DNA from: Flavisolibacter ginsengisoli DSM 18119
Lineage (GTDB): Bacteria; Bacteroidota; Bacteroidia; Chitinophagales; Chitinophagaceae
DNA length: 64,000 nt
NCBI RefSeq assembly: GCF_900129295.1
Contig: NZ_FQUU01000002.1
Location: forward strand, 196,488 to 260,487
Direction: 5' to 3'
Shown: positions 1 to 9,453 of the stretch, piece after piece
Numbering within the stretch: position 1 is the first letter of the stretch
How the letters are laid out: each line of letters starts with the position of its first letter
Made by a program: the position numbers and the translations under genes
The notes under the pieces: model-generated
Told to the model about the DNA's origin: nothing
The model's database searches: none
What the model saw: the letters and a program-made list of their open reading frames with translations, nothing else

Positions 1-1
1 A

Positions 2-526
2 GGAGATTATGTCCAGGACGGCGAACAACTGGCTGTACTGACGGATTCCAGGAGCTTTGGATTTGTTTTAAACCTGCCCTATGAACTGAGACAATATGTG
101 ACCAAAGGCAAACAACTGGAACTGAACCTACCCGATGGGACACATGTGAATGGTGTTGTCAACTCCATCCTTCCCAATGTGGATTCAGCATCTCAAACAC
201 AACAGGTGTTAATAAGAGTAAACCAGTCAAAGCCCTTGCCGCAAAACCTTATAGCCAAAGTGCGCATTATAAAGGCACAAAAGAACAATACTCCTTCCCT
301 GCCAAAACAGGCTGTGCTCACCGATGAAGCCCAATCAAATTTTTGGGTAATGAAAATGATCGACTCTGTAACAGCCGTAAAGGTTCCCATCATTAAAGGA
401 ATGGAAACTGCTGACAGGGTGGAGATCCTGAGGCCACAGTTTCAAACCGGAGATAAGATATTACTCACAGGGAATTATGGATTGGCAGATACTGCCAGGG
501 TTAAAATCGTTAAAAGCCAGGAATGA
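2..526 (+). CDS. RND efflux periplasmic adaptor (HlyD/MFP family), 5' truncated
   Basis: The reading frame is open from the window edge (GDYVQDGEQLAVL...), so the first in-frame GTG at 98 is internal and the true start lies outside. The visible 174 residues look like the C-terminal half of a membrane-fusion protein: a lipoyl/barrel-sandwich edge (GDYV.DGEQL), then a beta-barrel and membrane-proximal domain ending in GDKILLTGNYGLADTARVKI. Such adaptors bridge an inner-membrane pump and an outer-membrane channel. Its stop overlaps the start of the RND pump by 4 bp (ATGA), which implies translational coupling. The outer-membrane partner would be upstream of the window or elsewhere. Family call is firm; substrate unknown. 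Confidence 0.88.
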   Translation, partial: GDYVQDGEQLAVLTDSRSFGFVLNLPYELRQYVTKGKQLELNLPDGTHVNGVVNSILPNVDSASQTQQVLIRVNQSKPLPQNLIAKVRIIKAQKNNTPSLPKQAVLTDEAQSNFWVMKMIDSVTAVKVPIIKGMETADRVEILRPQFQTGDKILLTGNYGLADTARVKIVKSQE

Positions 527-3500
527 GAAACTTTTTTATATCCTACAAGAACCCCCTTACTGTCATAATTGTACTCATTATTATGGGTGGTGCTTTCGTT
601 TATGGCAAACTGCAAACCTCCCTCTTTCCTGAAATAACCTTTCCCAAGATCAAGATCATTGTAGATGCAGGACTCCAGCCGGTAAACAAGATGATGGTTA
701 CCGTTACACAGCCACTGGAAAATGCCATCAAGCAGGTGCCGGAACTGGAAGATGTGCGCAGCACTACCAGCCGTGGAAGTTGCGAGATATCTGCATTCAT
801 GAGCTGGAATGCCAATGTGGACCTCGGCCAGCAACGTATCGAATCAAGGATTGCCCAGATCCGGAACAGTCTTCCACCCGATGTACAGATCACGGTGGAA
901 AAAATGAACCCTTCTATCCTGCCTGTGATCGGGTACACCCTGGAAACAAACAGCAATAGCCATACGCCCATAGATATGCGGCAACTGGCATTGTACACCA
1001 TCAAACCATTTTTATCCCAGGTTCCCGGTGTGGCCGAGGTACGCATCAGTGGTGGAAAACAAAAAGAATACTGGTTGATGCTTGATGCGCAAAAAATGAG
1101 CACCCTGGGCATAACGCCGGAAGCTTTAACCAATACGCTTACACAAACCAATTTCATTCAGTCAAATGGATACCTGACGGATTACCGCCTGCTCTACCTG
1201 ACGGTTACAGATGCCACGGTGCATTCTTTGGAAGAACTGCAAAAACTGGTAGTATCAAACAATGGCAAACGAATTGTTTTGCTGCAGGACATTGCAACTG
1301 TAAAGATCTCGGAAGGGGTGGAATACACCAAGATCAACGCCAATGGAAAACCTGGCGTGTTGGTAGCGGTGATCAAACAGCCCAATACCAATCTCATAGA
1401 TATTTCACGTGAGATGGACCAGAAAGTGGAGGAATTGAAAAAGATCCTTCCCAATGGTGTAACCATCAAACCATACTATGTACAGGCAGACTTTGTGCAT
1501 GATTCCGTGAAAAGTGTTACCGACAGTCTTTGGATTGGCCTGGTGCTGGCCATTATTGTTGCCATCATCTTCCTTCGTTCTTTGAAGGCAAGTGCCACTA
1601 TTTTAATTACCATACCTGTAACCATTTGTCTTTCACTGATTGTGATCTATGCTGTAGGCTATACGCTGAATATTATGACCCTGGGCGCCATTGCCGCAGC
1701 TATTGGACTGATTATAGATGATGCCATTGTGGTGGTAGAGCAGATACACCGTTCACATGAAGAACACCCCGACGAACCCTCCACAAGTGTAGTGCAAAAG
1801 GCCATTCATTATTTGCTGCCAGCTATGATCGGATCTTCATTAAGCACTATTGTGATCTTTATTCCTTTCGAATTAATGAGCGGTGTGGCTGGTGCTTATT
1901 TCAAGGTAATGACCAATACCATGATCATTGCATTGGTCTGTTCCTTTTTTGTCACCTGGATCTGCCTGCCGGTGATATACCTTTTTCTGACAAAGGAAAA
2001 GCCAAAGGATGTTACAAACGCTAAAGATGTAAAAACCCATGAGGTCAAACAACAAAAATGGGTGGGCTTTTTTATTCATAAGCCTTATGTTAGCTTAGTG
2101 ATCATTGCGGTCCTGGCATTTTCCATCTGGTTTGTTTTGCCACGCCTGGAAACAGGTTTCCTGCCCGAAATGGACGAGGGAAGTATTGTTCTGGACTACA
2201 AATCACCACCAGGCACGTCGCTGGAAGAAACAGACCGCATGTTACTCCAGGTGGAGAAAACTATCAATAAAGTGCCGGAGGTGGAAGCCTTTTCACGAAG
2301 AACAGGCACCCAGATGGGTTTTTTTATCACAGAGCCCAATGATGGCGATTACCTGATACAGTTAAAAAAGAAAAGAAGCCGTTCTTCAGAAGAAGTGATC
2401 GCTGATATCCGCAAACAAATAGAAAGCTCCCAACCTGCCCTGCAGATTGACTTCGGGCAGGTAATTGGTGATATGCTTGGCGACCTTATGGAATCTGTTC
2501 AGCCCATTGAAATAAAAATATATGGAGACAATGTAAAACAACTGCAACAATATTCAGAACAGGTAGGCAGCCTGGTGGAAAAAGTGGATGGTGCTGCCGA
2601 TGTATTCAACGGCATCGTGATCTCCGGACCTTCGGTAAGTATTATTCCCAACACTGCAGTGTTGGCCCAGTATGGGCTAACTCCCCAGGCACTGCAGACA
2701 CAGGTGCAATTGGGATTGCAGGGAACACAGGCAGGCGCCATACTGGAAAGGCAACAACTCTCCCCGGTAAGATTGGTGTACCCTGGAACACATACGCAAA
2801 GCGTGGAAGGTATCAAACACCTGCAGGTATTTCTACCCTCAGGCAGGCTCATGCCCATTACATCGCTGGCAACTGTTCAGGTGAATAGTGGTGATGCAGA
2901 GATACAAAGAGAAAACCTGCAATCCATGGGGGTGGTTACCGGCCGTTTGGAAAACCGTGACCTGGGAAGCACCATGAAAGAGATCAAGGCCAAAGTATCT
3001 GCCAATATGGTATTGCCCCAGGGTTATCATATAGAGTATGGTGGTGCCTATGCGCAACAACAGCAATCCTTTCATGAATTACTCTTGATCCTGGTCACTT
3101 CCAGCCTGCTCGTCTTTGGCGTGATCTTATTCCTGTTCAAGGATTTCTTCGTTGCCATCCTGATATTGTTGCTTGCAGTTTTTGGTATTTCAGGTAGTTA
3201 CCTGGCATTATACTTTACCAACACGCCACTAAACGTCGGAAGTTATACTGGTTTGATCATGATCGTTGGAATCATTGGAGAGAATGCCATTTTTACCTTC
3301 CTGCAATTCAGGGAATCACTAATGGAAAGCAACAATGTAGATGATTCCGTGGTTTATGCGATTTCTACCCGGCTACGGCCCAAGTTGATGACAGCATTAG
3401 GAGCCATCATTGCCCTCATGCCTTTGGCATTAGGCATTGGCACCGGGGCAGAATTGCATCAGCCATTGGCTATAGCAGTGATTGGAGGTTTTATTACGGC

Positions 3501-3591
3501 GCTTCCATTGCTTTTGATCGTATTACCTTCCTTTTTAAGGATCCTTTATAGAAAACGTGCAAAGAGTAAGTTTCAACATCTTAAGGTTTAA
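523..3591 (+). CDS. RND efflux pump, AcrB/HAE-like inner-membrane transporter
   Basis: This 1022-residue protein has the size and plan of an AcrB-type proton-driven exporter: N-terminal TM1 (about residues 9-29), a large periplasmic porter domain, TM2-6 (about 335-480), TM7 (about 525-545), a second porter domain, and TM8-12 (about 860-1010). The TM4 segment carries the paired acidic residues GLIIDDAIVVVE used in proton relay, as in multidrug (HAE) pumps rather than the heavy-metal CzcA/CusA pattern. LQTSLFPEITFP after TM1 is typical of the family. It overlaps the adaptor gene by 4 bp. Specific substrate cannot be deduced; multidrug or small organic export is the usual role. Confidence 0.93.
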   Translation: MRNFFISYKNPLTVIIVLIIMGGAFVYGKLQTSLFPEITFPKIKIIVDAGLQPVNKMMVTVTQPLENAIKQVPELEDVRSTTSRGSCEISAFMSWNANVDLGQQRIESRIAQIRNSLPPDVQITVEKMNPSILPVIGYTLETNSNSHTPIDMRQLALYTIKPFLSQVPGVAEVRISGGKQKEYWLMLDAQKMSTLGITPEALTNTLTQTNFIQSNGYLTDYRLLYLTVTDATVHSLEELQKLVVSNNGKRIVLLQDIATVKISEGVEYTKINANGKPGVLVAVIKQPNTNLIDISREMDQKVEELKKILPNGVTIKPYYVQADFVHDSVKSVTDSLWIGLVLAIIVAIIFLRSLKASATILITIPVTICLSLIVIYAVGYTLNIMTLGAIAAAIGLIIDDAIVVVEQIHRSHEEHPDEPSTSVVQKAIHYLLPAMIGSSLSTIVIFIPFELMSGVAGAYFKVMTNTMIIALVCSFFVTWICLPVIYLFLTKEKPKDVTNAKDVKTHEVKQQKWVGFFIHKPYVSLVIIAVLAFSIWFVLPRLETGFLPEMDEGSIVLDYKSPPGTSLEETDRMLLQVEKTINKVPEVEAFSRRTGTQMGFFITEPNDGDYLIQLKKKRSRSSEEVIADIRKQIESSQPALQIDFGQVIGDMLGDLMESVQPIEIKIYGDNVKQLQQYSEQVGSLVEKVDGAADVFNGIVISGPSVSIIPNTAVLAQYGLTPQALQTQVQLGLQGTQAGAILERQQLSPVRLVYPGTHTQSVEGIKHLQVFLPSGRLMPITSLATVQVNSGDAEIQRENLQSMGVVTGRLENRDLGSTMKEIKAKVSANMVLPQGYHIEYGGAYAQQQQSFHELLLILVTSSLLVFGVILFLFKDFFVAILILLLAVFGISGSYLALYFTNTPLNVGSYTGLIMIVGIIGENAIFTFLQFRESLMESNNVDDSVVYAISTRLRPKLMTALGAIIALMPLALGIGTGAELHQPLAIAVIGGFITALPLLLIVLPSFLRILYRKRAKSKFQHLKV

Positions 3592-3658
3592 CATTATACA
3601 AATTACCATGCTAACTGCCGGGCTTAGCTGCCTGTCAAAAAAGTCTGCCTGTTTTCAT

Positions 3659-3680
3659 TTCTGCTTAAGATTAAGCAGAA
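3659..3680 (+). terminator. Hairpin downstream of RND operon
   Basis: TTCTGCTTA and TAAGCAGAA form a perfect 9-bp stem with a 4-nt loop (AGAT), 68 bp after the pump stop. No T-run follows, so it is better seen as an RNA 3'-end stabiliser or first part of a double terminator. Confidence 0.35.
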
Positions 3681-3722
3681 GGTCAGAACTTCTTATGGCA
3701 GCATACTGAGTCTTCCAGGTAG

Positions 3723-3771
3723 TAGCCTATTCATTTTTAAACAGAAAATGAATGGGCTAACTTCCATTTTT
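3723..3771 (+). terminator. Probable rho-independent terminator of RND operon
   Basis: The arms 3723-3737 and 3745-3759 pair over 15 bp with a single G-U pair and a 7-nt loop (TAAACAG). A short T-run (3767-3771) follows six bases after the stem. It separates the efflux operon from the GAF gene starting at 3857. Confidence 0.5.
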
Positions 3772-3856
3772 CCGAAACTGGAATAATTATTGTCATACCT
3801 TCAATACTTTGTCCCCTTCTCACTCCCTTTCCTACTTCAATCAGTAATTCGAAATC

Positions 3857-4399
3857 ATGACAGATACTAAGGAACAAGCAAGAATAAAAGCACTATATAG
3901 GTATAATTTGCTTGATACACCAGCAGATGGTTCCCTGGACAAACTGACCCAACTGGCAGCAAATCAATTTAACCTGCCCATCGCCATCGTAACGCTTGTT
4001 GATACGGATCGTATCTGGTTTAAGTCAAAATATGGGCTGGAAGTGAACGAGATAGGAAGAGATCCAGGCCTTTGTGCATCGGCCATTTTGAGTGATGATA
4101 TTTACCTGGTGGAAGACGCCCGTAATGATCCCAGGACACTGGCCAACCCTTTGGTTGCCGGTTCTTTCGGACTCCAGTTTTATGCGGCTGTCCCTTTGCG
4201 CACACGCGATGGCTTTAACCTGGGAACCTTTTGTCTAATAGATAAGAACAAGAGATACTTCAACACAGATCAACAGAAATCTTTGAAGCTCTTTGGCGAA
4301 GTAATCATGGAATTCCTGGAGCTTAGAATGGAAGCACACAATAATCTAAACGAAATGAAAGCAAAACTGGATTTTTACGAAAGACAAAGAATTTCCTGA
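3857..4399 (+). CDS. GAF domain protein
   Basis: A 180-residue soluble protein consisting essentially of one GAF domain (about residues 15-160). It begins RIKALYRYNLLDTPADGSLD and contains LPIAIVTLVD, WFKSKYGLE, ASAILSDD and the core FYAAVPLRTRDGFNLGTFCL, a pattern common in the GAF modules that precede kinases or cyclases. Here no output domain follows; the C-terminus (about 155-180) is a charged helix. It stands alone with hairpins upstream and a long empty stretch downstream. Likely a small-molecule or redox sensor acting by partner interaction; ligand not predictable. Confidence 0.85.
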   Translation: MTDTKEQARIKALYRYNLLDTPADGSLDKLTQLAANQFNLPIAIVTLVDTDRIWFKSKYGLEVNEIGRDPGLCASAILSDDIYLVEDARNDPRTLANPLVAGSFGLQFYAAVPLRTRDGFNLGTFCLIDKNKRYFNTDQQKSLKLFGEVIMEFLELRMEAHNNLNEMKAKLDFYERQRIS

Positions 4400-4927
4400 T
4401 TCAATCTTATACATTAGAATACAACAGCAAAATACTAAGAAAGAAAGACCGGAATTATTTCTTTAACATTGAAAACTGATCCAGTACACTTTTCATTACA
4501 TTAAGATAATTTTTATGGATTGTTCAGAAGGGGGTAAAGAATCAAAAGGATAGGAATTGTAAGCATGTTAATGATAAATATAACTGGTCCCTCTTTAGTT
4601 ATAATTTCCAGGAACACTTCTTATATAACAACAGATTGGGATCTCCCTGCGATCCGGAAAATTCCCAATAAAGTTGTACGCCATTAATTATATCTAAAGG
4701 CATAAACTATGTTTTAAAAGAACGCATGAAATTACTGAATACCATACAGAATTTGGAGTTTAGGAAATAGATTTCCCAGCCAATTGATGCCAGGTTTTTG
4801 TAAGCAGCCATGCACTAAAGCAAATGCATTGCAGCAGTTTAGTAAGAGATAGGTGGTAAATGAAATTACTGTTGCTGTTGCTGCTCAACAGTGACACTTC
4901 CGACCGGGCTGAGTTTACATTATAAAC
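4400..4927. other. Intergenic stretch without recognisable gene
   Basis: AT-rich, stops in all frames. It holds an inverted repeat ATTGGGA (4635-4641) / TCCCAAT (4663-4669) with an inner GATC/GATC pair, and a GCTGTT-rich hairpin near 4873-4893 (CTGTTG/CAACAG) that could end the leftward DUF1569 transcript. I see no RNA gene. Confidence 0.5.
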
Positions 4928-5368
4928 TTAACAACTAAATTGCCTGAGATGATGATCGATGTGCTTATAAGCAATACGTCCTGCCTGATCCGCCGTCAGT
5001 TGGCCAAAAAAAGGGTGGACCATTCCTTTACATTCCTGTTGCTGATGTTGATTAATGAGCCTGATCCATTCGGCCTTCGCATCGGCTACGTCACCATTGC
5101 CGCTCATCTTAAAAGATGGCACTGTAGGCAAATTGGGTTTCATAGGCTCGTCTTTCAGCAAATTTCTCAAGGCTACTTTTCCAAACAAACGCCCTAAAAG
5201 AGATTGCCGGTATTGCTTTATACCAAGTAACATTTCTTCCCATAACGAGCAATGTTTCACCATTTGATAAACGTTCATTTTCCCCCATTGAGCCTTGCTT
5301 TCTTCATTGAGCTGATTGATCCTGGAAATTAACTCTTCTCTCGTGGTTTTATCGAATACTGATTTCAT
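4928..5368 (-). CDS. DUF1569 domain protein (DinB-like fold)
   Basis: A 146-residue cytosolic protein with the DUF1569 hallmarks: N-terminal helix EELISRINQLNEESKAQWG, then MVKHCSLWEEMLLG, a KPNLPTVPSF linker, and the C-terminal signature VHPFFGQLT...YKHIDHHLRQF. The spaced histidines (HC, HPFFG, HIDHH) match the metal-binding bundle of DinB/YfiT-like proteins. The family function is unknown; some relatives act as metal-dependent thiol transferases, but nothing here shows that. Single-gene unit. Confidence 0.82.
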   Translation of the reverse strand: MKSVFDKTTREELISRINQLNEESKAQWGKMNVYQMVKHCSLWEEMLLGIKQYRQSLLGRLFGKVALRNLLKDEPMKPNLPTVPSFKMSGNGDVADAKAEWIRLINQHQQQECKGMVHPFFGQLTADQAGRIAYKHIDHHLRQFSC

Positions 5369-5446
5369 ACTTAAAATTGTTTAATCTACATAAACTTGCA
5401 TTAGCAGGCGATTTGCTTATTTCAATGCAGGCTATCACAATCTGCA

Positions 5447-5476
5447 GCTACCCGGGCAATACTGGTTTCGGGTAGC
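5447..5476. other. Inverted repeat between DUF1569 and XRE genes
   Basis: GCTACCCG and CGGGTAGC form a perfect 8-bp stem with a 14-nt loop. It lies upstream of the leftward DUF1569 gene and downstream of the leftward XRE gene, so it could be a terminator hairpin (no clear T-run) or an operator. Confidence 0.3.
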
Positions 5477-5643
5477 ACCGCTAGTAAATAACATCCTAAT
5501 ACAGGAAACGTAGCTATGCAAATTATTCCTTGAAAGATAGATAACTTAAATTGATAAAATAAATAGAACCATGGACAACGAAATCAAATTGTGTATTTAT
5601 TGCCAATATAATATTGTAAAGACCAGGAGAATTGCAAACGGGT

Positions 5644-6012
5644 TTAATGTACGGAGCTAATTGACCCTTCGGCGGCCATTATCAGCGAAATAGCTACAAT
5701 ATAACTGTCATGCTTTAAGGCATGCTTTTCTTCAATGATTTTCTGGAGGTTATGAACATGCACTAACAAATCAGATTTTGATACAGTGCGTGGAATGGTA
5801 AAAGGCTTATGGATCTCAAAATCATCGTTTAGTAAATCAGTGATTGGCACTTCAAGGATCTTAGAAAGTTCCTTTACGTGATGGACTGTAAGTTGTGTGA
5901 TGTTGTTTTCTATCTTACTGTATGCATTTTGCGACATGCCAATCTTACTGGCCACATACTTCTGCGAATAATTTCGCATTTCCCTGTATTTTTTAATGAC
6001 GTGTCCTGGCAT
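5644..6012 (-). CDS. XRE-family HTH transcriptional regulator
   Basis: The 122-residue protein starts at the ATG at 6012; the frame is open further upstream but that extension is not protein-like. Residues 3-58 form a Cro/CI helix-turn-helix (IKKYREMRNYSQKYVASKIG ... SQNAYSKIENN, then LSKILEVPITDLL). The rest (about 65-122) is an amphipathic helix LLVHVHNLQKIIEEKHALK followed by a short tail, probably for dimerisation. It is divergent from the type I secretion-like operon and is the obvious candidate regulator of it. The 3' end runs close to a hairpin-containing gap. Confidence 0.85.
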   Translation of the reverse strand: MPGHVIKKYREMRNYSQKYVASKIGMSQNAYSKIENNITQLTVHHVKELSKILEVPITDLLNDDFEIHKPFTIPRTVSKSDLLVHVHNLQKIIEEKHALKHDSYIVAISLIMAAEGSISSVH

Positions 6013-6108
6013 TTTTAGCCAAACAACCGGATTTGTTTTCAAAATCAGAAATCTGTTGAATAAACGCCTGGTTATTAAGCAAATGTTAAGACAGGAACTA
6101 CTCAACAA

Positions 6109-6143
6109 CCTATAGCTATAATCATACAACTTCCTGCTATAGG
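6109..6143. promoter_or_regulatory. Inverted repeat in divergent promoter region
   Basis: CCTATAGC (6109-6116) and GCTATAGG (6136-6143) are perfect reverse complements separated by 19 bp. They sit between the XRE gene and the small-protein/ABC operon, so they are a plausible operator for the XRE protein. Binding is inferred only. Confidence 0.35.
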
Positions 6144-6184
6144 CAATAAAAGCATTCAGCAAGCTGTTGCATTTTGCAGGCACA

Positions 6185-6457
6185 TTGAAAAAGCTGATAA
6201 CTATAGTCTTCCTATTAATAATGGTCGCGCAGACATCAGTGTGCCTGTATTCCAAAACGAATGCTGTAGGTTTTACAAAGGAACTCACAGAAAAAAATGA
6301 AATAAGCTGGGAAGATATGGATCAAACTGAGTTCATACAATTCACTACTTCAGGGGAAATGAAATCCTCCAATCCAGGCATAAAATATTTTTCTTCCAAC
6401 AATCCTGGTCTTTCTCCTATCCTGGACCATTTCACACCACCTCCGGATATCAATTAG
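6185..6457 (+). CDS. Small exported or membrane-anchored protein of ABC exporter operon
   Basis: About 90 residues. The best start is TTG at 6185, giving KKLITIVFLLIMVAQTSVC, a lysine-headed hydrophobic segment that is either a cleaved signal or an anchor; another TTG at 6167 adds six residues. The remainder is polar, with an acidic middle (EISWEDMDQTEF) and a proline-rich end (HFTPPPDIN). It is the first gene of the ABC/HlyD/TolC operon, 50 bp ahead of the ABC gene. I do not recognise a family. It could be a secretion accessory factor, an envelope lipoprotein-like component, or a substrate. Coding is supported by the signal-like start and position. Confidence 0.6.
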   Translation: MKKLITIVFLLIMVAQTSVCLYSKTNAVGFTKELTEKNEISWEDMDQTEFIQFTTSGEMKSSNPGIKYFSSNNPGLSPILDHFTPPPDIN

Positions 6458-6507
6458 CATATCCCACAATTTCCAACTCATCATTATTTATTGATTTAAA
6501 ACTGATT

Positions 6508-8145
6508 ATGGCACAAACAATGAGTCCTGTGGCAAGATTGTGGAATCTTGTCCGGGAAGAAAAATCAGAGATATCCGCAATTTACTTTTTCGCTATTTGT
6601 AATGGGCTGATCCAATTAACACTACCTGTAGGCATCCAGACTTTTATAGGCTTCGTTGTTAGCGGTACCCTGTCAGCTTCAATTACTGTATTGATAACTG
6701 TATTGGTACTGGCAGTTCTTCTTGCAGGAATTATCCGGGTCAATCAAATGAAAGTTATAGAAAAAATCCAGCAGAGGATTTTTGTGCACTATGCTTACGC
6801 CTTCGCTGACAGAATTCCGCGCCTTGATCTAAAAAAAGTGGATGGCACCTATTTACCAGAGCTGGTTAACCGCTTTTTCGATACAATGTCTTTGCAAAAA
6901 AGTTTTTCAAAATTGTTATTAGACTTGCCATTGGCCAGCATATCAATATTGTTCGGGTTGATCCTGCTTTCATTTTATCATCCTTTCTTTATTCTCTTTG
7001 GCATATTAATCCTCTTTTTATTGTGGATTATTTTGCGATATACAGGACCGGGCGGCTTACAAAGTAGTCTTGCTGAAAGTAGCTTTAAATATGGATTAGT
7101 TGGCTGGTTAGAAGAAATGGCAAGGTTGGTTAAGTCATTTAAATTCTCCAGTGGGGATTTACACATCAGGAAAGCAGATGCCAAAACCTCGAATTACCTG
7201 GAGGCAAGAACCAGGCACTTTTCAGTACTTGAATTTCAATACAAAGTATTGGTGGCTTTTAAAGTAATTATCACTGCGGCTATGCTCATTGTAGGTACGC
7301 TTCTCTTACTTGACCAACAGATTAATATAGGACAATTTGTTGCTGCCGAAATCATTATTATAACCATTATCGCTTCAACAGAAAAGATCATTTCAAACCT
7401 TGATAGTGTTTATGATATTATGACAGCTGTCGAAAAAATTGCTAAGCTTACAGATAAGCCAATTGAAAATGGGGGGACCTATAGCCTGGAAGAATCAGAA
7501 ATGATAGCCATTACTGCTAAGAATTTAAGTTTTGGCTACGATGATAACCCAATTTTCAAAGATTTGAACTTTGATATCCAGCCCGGCGAAAAAGTTTGTA
7601 TAAAAGGAAGGGATGGATCAGGAAAATCTACACTGCTAAAGTTGCTATCAGGCGTTTACAAAGATTTTAAAGGACAGTTACTTGTCAATAATGTGCCCAT
7701 AGCTAACTATGAGCTATTACCCCTGAGGAAAAAGATGGGAATATTATTTCAACATGAGAATATTTTTCATGGTTCGTTATGGGAAAATTTAACGATGGAT
7801 ACGCCTGGCATAACGAGGGGCTTTATTAATGAGTTATGCCAAAAGACAGGCTTGCAATCATTCCTTTCCGGGTTGCCCCATGGCTATGACACTCAACTTG
7901 ACCCGGCCGGCAAACAATTACCACGCAGTGTAGTACAAAAAATCATGTTGGTAAGAGCATTGGCGCATAGACCGTCATTATTGATCCTGGAGGAACCTTT
8001 CCATGGAATTGAGGAATCATTCCGCCATAGCATAGAAAAATTGATACTGGGCATTGAAAATACAACTGTAATTGTAGCCACAGCTGATGAGCAATTTGCT
8101 AATAAATGCAACCTGGTTATTCACCTAAAAGACACAAGCCAATAA
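6508..8145 (+). CDS. ABC exporter (fused TM-ATPase) with degenerate ATPase motifs
   Basis: 545 residues: an ABC type-1 membrane domain (about 15-300, six predicted TM helices) fused to a nucleotide-binding domain (about 330-545). No N-terminal C39 peptidase domain is present. Walker A is intact (GRDGSGKST) and the Q-loop glutamine is there (GILFQHENIFHGSLWENL). The signature motif normally LSGGQ reads LPRSVVQ. Walker B reads LLILEEP, with Glu in place of the usual Asp, and the H-loop histidine is missing (TVIVATADEQ). The downstream adaptor and TolC homologue point to type I secretion across both membranes. Whether the altered motifs are a family trait or decay is not decidable here, but intact frame and operon context argue for function. 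Confidence 0.88.
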   Translation: MAQTMSPVARLWNLVREEKSEISAIYFFAICNGLIQLTLPVGIQTFIGFVVSGTLSASITVLITVLVLAVLLAGIIRVNQMKVIEKIQQRIFVHYAYAFADRIPRLDLKKVDGTYLPELVNRFFDTMSLQKSFSKLLLDLPLASISILFGLILLSFYHPFFILFGILILFLLWIILRYTGPGGLQSSLAESSFKYGLVGWLEEMARLVKSFKFSSGDLHIRKADAKTSNYLEARTRHFSVLEFQYKVLVAFKVIITAAMLIVGTLLLLDQQINIGQFVAAEIIIITIIASTEKIISNLDSVYDIMTAVEKIAKLTDKPIENGGTYSLEESEMIAITAKNLSFGYDDNPIFKDLNFDIQPGEKVCIKGRDGSGKSTLLKLLSGVYKDFKGQLLVNNVPIANYELLPLRKKMGILFQHENIFHGSLWENLTMDTPGITRGFINELCQKTGLQSFLSGLPHGYDTQLDPAGKQLPRSVVQKIMLVRALAHRPSLLILEEPFHGIEESFRHSIEKLILGIENTTVIVATADEQFANKCNLVIHLKDTSQ

Positions 8146-8148
8146 CAT

Positions 8149-9453
8149 ATGTCAAACAAGTTTTTATCATATCAACACATATACCGGCATAATAAAAAAA
8201 GCGGTATAAAAAAATGGTTCTATATCCTTTTAGGTATAGGAGTTCTGCTGATGTTTTTGCCCTGGACACAGAATATTCGGGCAAAAGGAAAAGTAACAAC
8301 GCTCCGGCAGGAACAAAGACCACAACAAATTAATACAATCATTGGTGGCAAGGTGGAAAGGTGGTTCGTAAAAGAAGGGGATTTTGTGAAAAAAGGTGAT
8401 ACACTTATACAGCTATCAGAAACCAAAGCCGATTACCTTGATCCCAAACTGCTGGAACGAACCGGCAAACAAATAGAAGCAAAAGAATATTCAGTTCTAT
8501 ACTACCAGGGCAAAATTACTGCTACTGAAAACCAGATTGGTGCTTTACAGTCTTCACTTAAATCTAAACTAAGTCAACTTCAAAGCAAGCTGCTCCAGGC
8601 CCGGATCAAGATCAAATCAGATAGCGCTGAAATGAAAGCGGCTGAAAATGATTGGAAGATCGCATCCTTACAATATAACCGCCAGAAAGCCATGCACGAT
8701 AGCGGGTTGGTTTCCCTTACGCAACTCGAAAGTAGAAACCAGGTATATCAAACATCGCTTGCCAGGAAAATAAGTGCAGAGAATAAATATTTTGCTTCTC
8801 AACAGGAAATATCAATTATACAATTTGAATTAAACGCCGTTCAACAGGAATATGCTGAGAAGATTTCCAAAGCTGAAGGTGATAAATATGGTTCACTATC
8901 AATGGTCGCCACAAGTCAGGGCGATTTAGCGAAGTTGCAAAACCAATATGCCTCCTATTCCATTCGCAATGGCATGTATTATGTAATGGCACCACAAAGC
9001 GGGCAAATCATTAAAGCAGGCACCTCTGGTATTGGAGAAGTAGTTAAAGAAGGTGAAATGCTGGTGCATATAGTTCCTGATCAAATTAGGTATGCTGTAG
9101 AGTTATATGTAAAACCTGTCGATCTTCCTCTGGTCTCTCCAGGGCAGGAAGTACGGTTTCTTTTTGATGGGTTTCCTGCTATTGTTTTCAGTGGATGGCC
9201 TGACGCCTCCTATGGAACATATGCAGGTATTGTATCAGCAATAGAAAGCGAAGTAAGCGAAAATGGGAAGTTCAGGGTGCTTATAAAAGAAGACAGTTCT
9301 TTTCGGAAATGGCCTCCAGAATTAAGAATGGGAACAGGGGCTAATGGAATAGCACTATTGAAAAACGTGCCCATTTGGTATGAGTTATGGCGTAACATCA
9401 ATTCCTTTCCACCGGATTATTACCATATTGTAAAAACAAAGGAGAAAAAGTGA
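8149..9453 (+). CDS. HlyD-family periplasmic adaptor of type I secretion-like system
   Basis: 434 residues with a short cytosolic N-terminus, one TM helix (WFYILLGIGVLLMFLPW, about 23-40), a split biotinyl/lipoyl domain (GGKVERWFVKEGDFVKKGDT ... MAPQSGQIIKAGTSGIGEVV), a long coiled-coil hairpin (about 105-265) and a C-terminal beta-barrel. This is the arrangement of HlyD-type adaptors that link a fused ABC exporter to a TolC channel. It starts 3 bp after the ABC stop and its own stop overlaps the next gene's GTG by 4 bp, so the three are one translational unit. Confidence 0.9.
   Translation: MSNKFLSYQHIYRHNKKSGIKKWFYILLGIGVLLMFLPWTQNIRAKGKVTTLRQEQRPQQINTIIGGKVERWFVKEGDFVKKGDTLIQLSETKADYLDPKLLERTGKQIEAKEYSVLYYQGKITATENQIGALQSSLKSKLSQLQSKLLQARIKIKSDSAEMKAAENDWKIASLQYNRQKAMHDSGLVSLTQLESRNQVYQTSLARKISAENKYFASQQEISIIQFELNAVQQEYAEKISKAEGDKYGSLSMVATSQGDLAKLQNQYASYSIRNGMYYVMAPQSGQIIKAGTSGIGEVVKEGEMLVHIVPDQIRYAVELYVKPVDLPLVSPGQEVRFLFDGFPAIVFSGWPDASYGTYAGIVSAIESEVSENGKFRVLIKEDSSFRKWPPELRMGTGANGIALLKNVPIWYELWRNINSFPPDYYHIVKTKEKK

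Noticed and set aside
5571-5660. A 29-codon ORF with CIYC on the plus strand
   Set aside because: It overlaps the XRE gene end, has no homology cue and no ribosome-binding site.
6013-6288. N-terminal extension of the XRE protein in an open frame
   Set aside because: The sequence is not protein-like for this family and covers the divergent promoter; the HTH starts right after the ATG at 6012.
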